Below, one piece after another: positions 8,490-15,810 of a DNA stretch of 40,560 bases (position 1 is the first letter of the stretch; the number at the start of each line of letters is the position of its first letter). The DNA is taken from the NCBI GenBank assembly GCA_009908415.1, contig JAAAPH010000002.1, positions 1 through 40,560 of the forward strand. The letters run 5' to 3'. The notes beneath the pieces are model-generated. The model saw only the letters and a list, made by a program, of their open reading frames with translations. It was not told the DNA's origin and made no database searches. A program made the translations under genes and the position numbers. This stretch comes from Bacteroidota bacterium (GTDB lineage: Bacteria; Bacteroidota; Rhodothermia; Rhodothermales; Salinibacteraceae).

Positions 8490-11297
8490 TCAGTAACGGA
8501 GTCCGAGGAGCACGAAGAGATGCCGGCCGGGCAGCGTGCGAGCGACGCGCGTCAGCTCTGCGCCGGTTGTGTCGAGGCTCCAGTCGAAAGGGTTTGCTCG
8601 GTCGAGCACATTGACGACGTTAAGCTGCGCCTCCACGGTGACGCCACGGACGCGCTGTTGGGCGTGCAGCCCGAGATCCAACCGCGCGAACGGCGCCAGC
8701 ACCTGATCGCCCGGGCGGTCCAGGTCGATCCCGTCCAGCGCGTCGGCGTTGGCGGTCAGTGCCGTGTAGTCGTAGTAGGCGCGGCGCAGGGCCCACGGCC
8801 GTCTCCACATGCCCTGCCAGCTTCCGCGCGCATGCAGGCCGTCGACGACCTTCAGGTCGAGATTGGTCGAGAGGCGGACCGGTTGGTTCCATGGGGCGGG
8901 AACGAAGCGCTCGCCGAACCGCCCCGGATAGCGCCGTTCGGCGCGCCCTACCTCGACGGTCGCATCGCCGGAGATCCGTGCGCCTTCTCGCTGCACGCGC
9001 AGCGCGGCGCCGTACGCATACCCTTCGCCTGCGGCCATGAACTCGGCCTGCCGGTCGAAGGTGGTAAGGGCAGCGTCGCGCGCATCGGGTAGCGGCGTGG
9101 TGTGAACCAGTCGGGCGTAATCGATCTGCAGCGTGCGGGGGTTCCACTTGTAATGGGTCTCCAGCCGTACGGTCCACGCCGCGGAGGGCATGACGAGAAC
9201 GTCCGCCGCGGCGTGATAGGCCCGGGAGGGCGACAGCGATCCATCCACCGGCAGCCAGAATTGCATCGAGGGCACGACGGCCATCGGTCCGGCGCTGCTC
9301 ACCTCCGACTGCATTGCATACTGCCGATAGAGTCCTCCTGCAAGGCGCACAGCGAGCCCTCCAAGCGGGCTCGACGGGCGGTCGTAGCGGAAGGCAAGCC
9401 GCGGCTCGGCGTACATGGTCTGCCGGGCCGGCAGGTAGGTCAGCCGCGTGCCCGCTGTCACCGTGGTCCCCACGCCGAGTGACGCCTCGGCTTCCACGTG
9501 ACTGCCCACTTGCCACGTGTTCACGCGATAGTCCAGTGCACCGAGAAATCGGTTGCGGACCGCTACGTGCCCTTGCAGGTACTGCGGCGCGACGGCGGCG
9601 TGCAGGCGATACCGTGGCGACAGGCTGATCTCTGCCGCGACACGGCCGCCCCACTCGCGGAATCGGTTGCCCTCTGCCGTATGATCCAGCGCCTCGATGT
9701 CGGGCAGGCTTGCCAGGTCGCCCGGACGCGCCGGACGCGCTGCATGCAACAGGGAATCGCGCATGCCGAAGAGCGAGTGCGAGTCATGCTGGCTGCCGTA
9801 CAGTTGGGCGCTCCCCATCAGACGGGCGCCCGCCAGCCACTTGTAATGCGCCTGGACCACCGTGTTGTCCCACCCGGTGCGGCCTCGGGACGTAATCAGG
9901 CGCGGCTGATCGTGTCCAGCGAGAATGCTCGACGCGTCGGTACCCATCCGGTTGGTGCCGTGGTAGGCGGACACGTTCACGTAGTGGAAGGGCGAAAGCG
10001 CTTGCTGGACCGCACCGTGCACGTCCGCGAACTGCACGTGCGGCACCGGGTGCTGCGTGAGGAGCGGACCGGGTGAGGCGTCTGGATCGATCCACCACGC
10101 CGTCAGCGTTGGATCGGGGTGCGTCCAGCTCGCGAGCCGATGGTGAAGCGCCGGCGACTGATAGGCGTCCCAGACGCTCGTGCGCGCCGCAACCATGGCA
10201 TGCCCCGTTGTGGCGCCACGACGGGGCCAATTCGTTTGAGCGCGGCCGTTCACGCTTACGAGGTCAGCGCTGGCCGTAGCGTAGCGGCTGTTGGATCGCG
10301 ACAAGTCATGATCTGCCGTGATGACGCCCGCCGTGTAGCTCCCATGGCGGGCCGGGAAGCCGGCCTTGTGCGTGGTGATGCGACCGAGCGCCTCGGAACT
10401 GAACGCAGAGAGCAGCCCGCCGAGCGAGACCGGCTCCCGGACGGGCACCCCATCGAGCAGGGTCACGTGCTCGCCGGCGTCACTGCCCTGCACGTGAAGC
10501 TCGGCCCGCGGGCGGTTGAGCGATACCCCGACCTGCCGACTCATGCTGCGGATGACATCCGGCGTGCCGATGCTCGCCGCGTGCTTCAGGGCGCCGGGCG
10601 CATGTTCGCTCTGCCCGAGCGTCGACGACGGGAGGCGCTGCTGCAGTCCGTCGATGACGAGCGGCTCGGCGATGAGCGGTTTCGGCGTCAGCGATACACG
10701 CACCGACTGCCGGCCGGCCGGTGGGACCCATACGCTGTCTACCGCCGGCGCGTAGCCCACGTAGGTGATGACGAGCCGGTGGGGCCCTGCCAGCACGTCG
10801 GCAAAGTTGAACTGCCCGGCCTGGTTGGTCGCCATGCCCGTCGAGGCCTCGGCGAGCAGCACGTTCGCCTGCGGCAGCGGCTCGCCCGTGGCGGCATCGA
10901 CGACGGTCCCAACGATGCGGCCCACCGCAGCGGGCGCACGAAACGTTTCGACCAGCAGGTAGGTCCCGCTCGACGTCAGGAGGTAGTCGACACCGGTGCC
11001 CGCCAGGATACAACGCAGCAGCGCCTCGGCCGTGGCGTCGCGCCGCTGGCAGTACACGCTGCGGCCTCCGACCAGCTCATTCGAATAGGCGATGTCGGTA
11101 CCCGTTCGCCGGACAAACTGCTGGAGGGCCTCGTCAAGGGGCACATCGCGCAGGGCCATGGTATATCGCACCGCAGCGGCTCCTTCGTCGGCCCGTTGCG
11201 CCTGTGCGGGGACGGCGATCAGCCACAGCCCGACCGCCATGGCCCCGAGCACACGCAACGGCGTCCACGAAAAAGAGGGGACTAGCACATTCAACAT
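8490..11297 (-). CDS. TonB-dependent receptor with N-terminal STN (secretin/TonB short N-terminus) signalling domain and carboxypeptidase-regulatory-like domain
   Basis: Signal peptide; STN-like MALRDVPLDEALQQFVRRTGTDIAYSNELVGGRSV...LTSSGTYLL; GTVVDAATGEPLPQANVLLAEASTGMATNQAGQF; plug-like TPDVIRSMSRQVGVSLNRPRAELHVQGSDAGEHVTLLDGVPV. Confidence 0.9.
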   Translation of the reverse strand: MLNVLVPSFSWTPLRVLGAMAVGLWLIAVPAQAQRADEGAAAVRYTMALRDVPLDEALQQFVRRTGTDIAYSNELVGGRSVYCQRRDATAEALLRCILAGTGVDYLLTSSGTYLLVETFRAPAAVGRIVGTVVDAATGEPLPQANVLLAEASTGMATNQAGQFNFADVLAGPHRLVITYVGYAPAVDSVWVPPAGRQSVRVSLTPKPLIAEPLVIDGLQQRLPSSTLGQSEHAPGALKHAASIGTPDVIRSMSRQVGVSLNRPRAELHVQGSDAGEHVTLLDGVPVREPVSLGGLLSAFSSEALGRITTHKAGFPARHGSYTAGVITADHDLSRSNSRYATASADLVSVNGRAQTNWPRRGATTGHAMVAARTSVWDAYQSPALHHRLASWTHPDPTLTAWWIDPDASPGPLLTQHPVPHVQFADVHGAVQQALSPFHYVNVSAYHGTNRMGTDASSILAGHDQPRLITSRGRTGWDNTVVQAHYKWLAGARLMGSAQLYGSQHDSHSLFGMRDSLLHAARPARPGDLASLPDIEALDHTAEGNRFREWGGRVAAEISLSPRYRLHAAVAPQYLQGHVAVRNRFLGALDYRVNTWQVGSHVEAEASLGVGTTVTAGTRLTYLPARQTMYAEPRLAFRYDRPSSPLGGLAVRLAGGLYRQYAMQSEVSSAGPMAVVPSMQFWLPVDGSLSPSRAYHAAADVLVMPSAAWTVRLETHYKWNPRTLQIDYARLVHTTPLPDARDAALTTFDRQAEFMAAGEGYAYGAALRVQREGARISGDATVEVGRAERRYPGRFGERFVPAPWNQPVRLSTNLDLKVVDGLHARGSWQGMWRRPWALRRAYYDYTALTANADALDGIDLDRPGDQVLAPFARLDLGLHAQQRVRGVTVEAQLNVVNVLDRANPFDWSLDTTGAELTRVARTLPGRHLFVLLGLRY

Positions 11298-11372
11298 CGG
11301 GGCGTTGGGCGTCGAGAGGCAGGAAACACAAAGGCGCGGTCCACCCTGCGAGGCGCCTGCAGCAGGTCGGCG

Positions 11373-12437
11373 CTATGGGACGAGGGCGTAGCCGTCGTTC
11401 ATCTGCTGGTAACGCAGGCCCTGGATGACGGCAATGTCGCGCAGAATATCTTCGAGGCGTACGGTGCGACCGTAATGCAGTGTCATGGTTTCCGTCTGCG
11501 CAGCGGGCACGCCGAGGCGGATGGCTGCTCCGAACTGGATTTCGAGCTCGTGGAGAATGGTCGGCAAGGCGGCGTTCCGTATGGCAAACCCGCCTTCTCG
11601 CCACGCGGCCAGGTACTTCGGATCGAGCGGCGCCGGCGCCGTGGGAGCGGCGTCCTGTCCGGCAAGGCGGCTCTGCTGGCCCGCCTCATCAAGGATGACG
11701 CCCGATGCCACACGGTCGGCAGCCGCTCGCGTAATGAATCGCACACGGCCTGAGCGAAGGGCGACGTCGGTAACGGGCGTCTCCCCCTGCAAGCGCGCCC
11801 GCACGTTGAACGTGGTGCCCAGCACCTCCACGGCCGCGTTGGACGTCTCGACGCGGAAGGGGCGCGCCGCCGGCTGCACCGAGAAGAACGCCTCGCCGCG
11901 CAGCGTCACCTGGCGCGCAGCAGCGTCCAGGCCGGGCAGCGACGAAAAGCCGCGCGCGTAGGTCAGCGTCGTCGCCCCGTTCAGCTCGGCCGTCGATCCG
12001 TCTGGCAGCGTAACGGTGGCCTGTTCGCCCGCGGCCGTCTGGACTGTAACGGGCTGGCGCCACCATAGCACCGCGCCGAGCGCCACGCAGAGCACCACGG
12101 CGGCTGCCACCCCGAGCCGGCGCGTCCAGGAGCGACGCGCCCGTGCGCGTGCCGACGGGCGCGGGGGCCGGTCGGACGAGCGTCGTGCCGGCGGGGGCTC
12201 CGCCGGGCCGATGTCGTCTGTCGATTCAGGCGACTCAGCCGGGGCATCCAGGCCGTCAGCCAGGTCGTCCCATGCCGCATCGACAGAGAACGCTGCATCG
12301 GTGGCCGTGTCAGCCCGGCGGAGGAGCCGCCAGAGGGCGGCATAGTCCTGTCGTGCGTCCTCACTCTCGGCGAGGTCGCTCAGCTCGTCGGGCAGGCCAT
12401 GCGCGTCCGAATGGGGAGGCCGTCCATCCTTGTCCAT
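11373..12437 (-). CDS. FecR family anti-sigma factor / sensor
   Basis: Single TM (RRLGVAAAVVLCVALGAVLWW), FecR core VTLPDGSTAELNGATTLTYARGF...VTLRGEAFFSVQPAARPFRVETSNAAVEVLGTTFNVRA, and a C-terminal STN-like segment. Confidence 0.92.
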   Translation of the reverse strand: MDKDGRPPHSDAHGLPDELSDLAESEDARQDYAALWRLLRRADTATDAAFSVDAAWDDLADGLDAPAESPESTDDIGPAEPPPARRSSDRPPRPSARARARRSWTRRLGVAAAVVLCVALGAVLWWRQPVTVQTAAGEQATVTLPDGSTAELNGATTLTYARGFSSLPGLDAAARQVTLRGEAFFSVQPAARPFRVETSNAAVEVLGTTFNVRARLQGETPVTDVALRSGRVRFITRAAADRVASGVILDEAGQQSRLAGQDAAPTAPAPLDPKYLAAWREGGFAIRNAALPTILHELEIQFGAAIRLGVPAAQTETMTLHYGRTVRLEDILRDIAVIQGLRYQQMNDGYALVP

Positions 12438-12528
12438 GAGGCATCCAGGCAGGCGTCGTGCGGGGAAAAGCGAGGGGGTAAATCGGTCGGGGCGTTTCGC
12501 TCCAATGATCAGGAGAGATACGGTCGCA

Positions 12529-13230
12529 TCAAGTCAGCAGGTCCGGGCGGTGCGTCCGCAACCGCTCGCGCAACCGCTCCATGGCCCGTACGATATGATT
12601 GTTGACCGTGTGCGGCGAGATGTTCATAAGGTCCGCAATCGCTTCGTGGCTCAGCCCGTCGATGCGCCGCAGGGTCAGCGCCTCGCGCTGGCGGGGGGGG
12701 AGATCACTGATCCAGCGATCGAGCAGGTCGCGCAGTTGCTCCGCGTCGAGGGCGTCATCCGGCGCGGGCGGCGCGGTGTCGAAGTCGCCGGGCTGGAGCA
12801 GTTCCTCGTTGCTCCGCCGGACGCGCTCGTCGCGCAGCGTGTTGTACACGCGATGACGCGCCATCTGAAAGATGTACCCTCGGAGCGAATCCACCTCGGA
12901 GAGGGTTTCGCGGGCGGCCCAGAGCTTTGCAAACGTGTCCTGCGTGATGTCGTACGCAACGGCATCGGACGATACCATACCGCGCACGAACCGGAAGACG
13001 CGCTTGGAAAGGCGACGAAACACCTGTTCGAACGCGTCTCGGTCGGACCGGCCCAGTCGCTGCCGCAGCCGCCCAAGAGACGCCTCCGGGTGGGGCGAGG
13101 TGGAGACCACATCGTCCGGCTCGTCCGGGTCGGTGCGCTCGTCCGGGTCGGTACGTTCGACAGACCCTTCAGCCATGAACGCTGGCATCGTCGAATGGGC
13201 GGGAATGGCGAGCGGGGTACACTCACGCAT
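12529..13230 (-). CDS. ECF-type RNA polymerase sigma factor (FecI-like)
   Basis: ITQDTFAKLWAARETLSEVDSLRGYIFQMARHRVYNTLRDERVRR (region 2) and LPPRQREALTLRRIDGLSHEAIADLMNISPHTVNNHIVRAMERLRERL (region 4). ATG at 13230 or 13188. Confidence 0.93.
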   Translation of the reverse strand: MRECTPLAIPAHSTMPAFMAEGSVERTDPDERTDPDEPDDVVSTSPHPEASLGRLRQRLGRSDRDAFEQVFRRLSKRVFRFVRGMVSSDAVAYDITQDTFAKLWAARETLSEVDSLRGYIFQMARHRVYNTLRDERVRRSNEELLQPGDFDTAPPAPDDALDAEQLRDLLDRWISDLPPRQREALTLRRIDGLSHEAIADLMNISPHTVNNHIVRAMERLRERLRTHRPDLLT

Positions 13231-13273
13231 GGCAGGCGTATCTCTATGCAGGGGGCGAGATCCCGTTCCGCAC

Positions 13274-13318
13274 CGCGCGCCGAGCCGCTCCCGATGAACG
13301 GGAGCCGACCCGGCGCGT
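13274..13318. promoter_or_regulatory. intergenic stem-loop between the fasciclin gene and the sigma gene
   Basis: Perfect 7-bp stem GCTCCCG-ATGAA-CGGGAGC (13287-13305) flanked by further partially complementary GC-rich arms (GCGCGCCG / CGGCGCG); no T-tract. Confidence 0.55.
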
Positions 13319-13360
13319 GGCACAGGGAACATACCCAACACGGGGTGTCCGCCCCGCCGA

Positions 13361-15193
13361 TCAGTTGCTCGGCGGGATGAGTACCGTGTCGATGCCATGG
13401 ATCACACCATTCGACGCCTCCACGTCCGGTGCGACGACGCTGGCATCGTCCGCGTTCGGGTTGATGGTCACCTCCGACCCACTGCGCACGACGGTCACGT
13501 CAGCCCCTTCCAGCGTAGGAAGCGCGGTTTCCGACGTCGGCACATCCGCAGCGAAGAAGACGTCATCGAGCACGTGATACTGGAGGATATCCGCTGCATT
13601 GCTCGGAATCTCGCTGCTATCGATTGTGCCATTGTCATTCGCATCGAGGGCAGCCAGGAACGCTGCATTCGTCGGGGCAAAGACCGTGATGCCGTCCTCC
13701 CCGTCCGGGCCCGGGCCGCTCAGCGCGTCGGCCAGGCCGGCTTCGCCGACGAGGTCCGCCAGGATGCTGAAGTCCGAGGTCACCGTCGCCCGCTCCACGA
13801 CCGTGCGGTTGGTGAGTAGCACATCATCGATGAGGTGCGCCACCCCGTTGGAGGCTGCGACATCGGGGGTCGTCACCTGGGCGCCATCGACGAAGACGTT
13901 GCCGTCGCTGATGGAGATTGTGATGTCGTCGCCCTGGACGGTGGTAAAGGTGTCCCCGTCGCTCAGATCGCCCGAGAAGACGGCCGCGCCCTGCACGACG
14001 TGAAAGCCCAACACCTCTTCCAGCACCATCGGATTATCGAGGAGGTACTCTACATCGTACGGCGCGAAGGACGCGTCTTCGGGCGCGAACACCGTAAAGG
14101 TGGCGGCGTCATCGGCCAGCGTGGCGTCGAGGCCTACCGCGCCCAACGCTGCATTCAGCGTGCTGAGCGACGACGTCTCGCTCACGAGGCCAGCCAGCGA
14201 AGGCGGCTGGAGGGTCGGCGGCACGAGGACGCCGTCAATCTGGTGGATGATGCCATTGCTGGCCCGCTGGTCCAGGTTCTCCAGGTCGAGCGTGGCCTGC
14301 CCACCGTTCAACGAGATGGAGCCGTCTGCCTCTTCGCGAAACGTGATCTCTTCGCCTTGATTCGTCGCCACGCTTACCTCGCCCCCATTGTCGGCCAGCA
14401 GTTGGAGCAGAGCGGCGGAGTCGGTGATGCCGTCGAGCGTGTGATACTGCAGAATGGCCTGAACCTCCGTGTCGCTGAAGCCGCTCAGGTCGGCCGCCCC
14501 AAACGCCGCATTGTTGGGCGCAAACGTCGTCCACTCGTTGTTCGGGTCGTTGAACGCGTCGGCGAGGCCGGCTTGGTCGATCGCGTTGTAGAGTGACTCG
14601 GTGGCGTTCGTCACCAGCAGTCGCTCGCCCGCGGTGCGGTTGGTAAGCAAGACGTCGTCGATGATGTGGACGACGCCGTTGGAGGCTTCGACGTCGGCGG
14701 TCGTCACCTGGGCGCCATTGACGAAAACGCTGCCGTCGCGAATGGAGACCGTGATGTCGTCGCCCTGGACGGTGGTAAAGGTGTCCCCGTCACTCAGGTC
14801 GCCTGCCAGTGCGGCCGCCCCCTGCACGACGTGAAACTGGAGCACTTCGCTGAGCAGATCGGTATTGCCGACCAGGAAGTCCACGTCGTAGGCGTCGAAC
14901 GCGGCATTGGCCGGGGCAAAGACGGTGAACGTGGCGTTTTCGTCGGCCAGCGTGGCGTCGAGGCCCGCGGCTTCCAAGGCAGCGACCAGCGTGGTGAGGT
15001 TGTCTTGGTCGGCGGCCAGTTCAGCGATGGAGGCGGGATCCGTCGTGGGAGGAGTCACCATACCATCGTCATCATCGCCGTCACAGCCTGCGGTGACGAG
15101 GGCCATCGTAAGCAGAACCGCAAGCAGTCCGGTCCACCGTCCGACGCGAGCAGATACCGAGGAGTTGGAAAATATATTACGGAGAGGGTCCAT
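13361..15193 (-). CDS. fasciclin (FAS1)-domain lipoprotein, four FAS1 repeats
   Basis: Lipobox-like VTAGCDGDDDD; four repeats of FTVFAPANAAFDAYD...LQFHVV...IIDDVLL type. Start ATG at 15193 (MDPLRNIF). Confidence 0.92.
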   Translation of the reverse strand: MDPLRNIFSNSSVSARVGRWTGLLAVLLTMALVTAGCDGDDDDGMVTPPTTDPASIAELAADQDNLTTLVAALEAAGLDATLADENATFTVFAPANAAFDAYDVDFLVGNTDLLSEVLQFHVVQGAAALAGDLSDGDTFTTVQGDDITVSIRDGSVFVNGAQVTTADVEASNGVVHIIDDVLLTNRTAGERLLVTNATESLYNAIDQAGLADAFNDPNNEWTTFAPNNAAFGAADLSGFSDTEVQAILQYHTLDGITDSAALLQLLADNGGEVSVATNQGEEITFREEADGSISLNGGQATLDLENLDQRASNGIIHQIDGVLVPPTLQPPSLAGLVSETSSLSTLNAALGAVGLDATLADDAATFTVFAPEDASFAPYDVEYLLDNPMVLEEVLGFHVVQGAAVFSGDLSDGDTFTTVQGDDITISISDGNVFVDGAQVTTPDVAASNGVAHLIDDVLLTNRTVVERATVTSDFSILADLVGEAGLADALSGPGPDGEDGITVFAPTNAAFLAALDANDNGTIDSSEIPSNAADILQYHVLDDVFFAADVPTSETALPTLEGADVTVVRSGSEVTINPNADDASVVAPDVEASNGVIHGIDTVLIPPSN

Positions 15194-15270
15194 GGGAGCA
15201 TGGGGTTGATTCAGGGAAGGTGTATGAAGAGACCGCATTGGCGTTCGGTCTCAGCGCATGTGCACGTTGT

Positions 15271-15327
15271 CGACACGAGCGCCCCCCTACGACAACCAGT
15301 GCCCGCATGAAACAAACCCGTAACGCC
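15271..15327 (-). promoter_or_regulatory. conserved upstream box of fasciclin gene 1 (shared with gene 2)
   Basis: CGACACGAGCGCCCCCCTACGACAACCAGTGCCCGCATGAAACAAACCCGTAACGCC; 49/57 identical by hand alignment to 18628-18684 and at nearly the same distance from the ATG. Confidence 0.6.
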
Positions 15328-15421
15328 CAGCGCTCCTCTGCGCCGTGTCGACGCCCTTGTTGCCGCTTTACGCCCGTCTCACGGGGACAAGGAAGCACAC
15401 ATATTCCCCGATTCTCTTCTG

Positions 15422-15520
15422 GAAGGCGTCCTTGGAAAGGCGACGAGACACCCGCTCGAACGCGTCTTGGTCGGACCGGCACAGTCGCTGGTGCAAGAGG
15501 TCAAGTGCCCCCTCAGGCTG
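15422..15520 (-). pseudogene. truncated remnant of an ECF sigma factor gene
   Basis: Minus-strand PEGALDLLHQRLCRSDQDAFERVSRRLSKDAF aligns with PEASLGRLRQRLGRSDRDAFEQVFRRLSKRVF of the sigma gene at 12529-13230; DNA also clearly similar (13004-13065 vs 15431-15490). Confidence 0.75.
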
Positions 15521-15580
15521 GAGGCGGACAACCTCCCCCCTCTCCCGTTTGGCTCGCCAAGGCAGGGCCGCTCGGAGGGC

Positions 15581-15620
15581 CAGTCAGGCGCAGGAGAATC
15601 CAGTCAGGCGCAGGAGAATA
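15581..15620. repeat. 20-bp perfect tandem repeat (two units, last base differs)
   Basis: CAGTCAGGCGCAGGAGAATC CAGTCAGGCGCAGGAGAATA. Confidence 0.85.
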
Positions 15621-15706
15621 CATCACCGAGCGGTGAGCCGGCGTACGCCGAGGCCGATCTGCGGCAATAGCGCCCTGCTACCAGGCCACCAACCCCGTTC
15701 AACGGC

Positions 15707-15747
15707 GCGTGCCGAGCCCCCGTGATGAGCAGGGCGGCTCGGCACGC
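15707..15747. promoter_or_regulatory. perfect 12-bp inverted repeat downstream of fasciclin gene 2
   Basis: GCGTGCCGAGCC - 17 nt - GGCTCGGCACGC; no T-tract; resembles the GCGCGCCGAGCC arm next to the other fasciclin gene. Confidence 0.75.
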
Positions 15748-15810
15748 GGCACGGAGGATCGATGACAGCGCGGCGATTCGACGTAGGCGCATGCCGCCGA
15801 GTTGGTCCAA

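Noticed and set aside
15581-15620. Possible CRISPR repeat (20-bp unit)
   Set aside because: Only two directly adjacent copies with no spacer; a simple tandem duplication.
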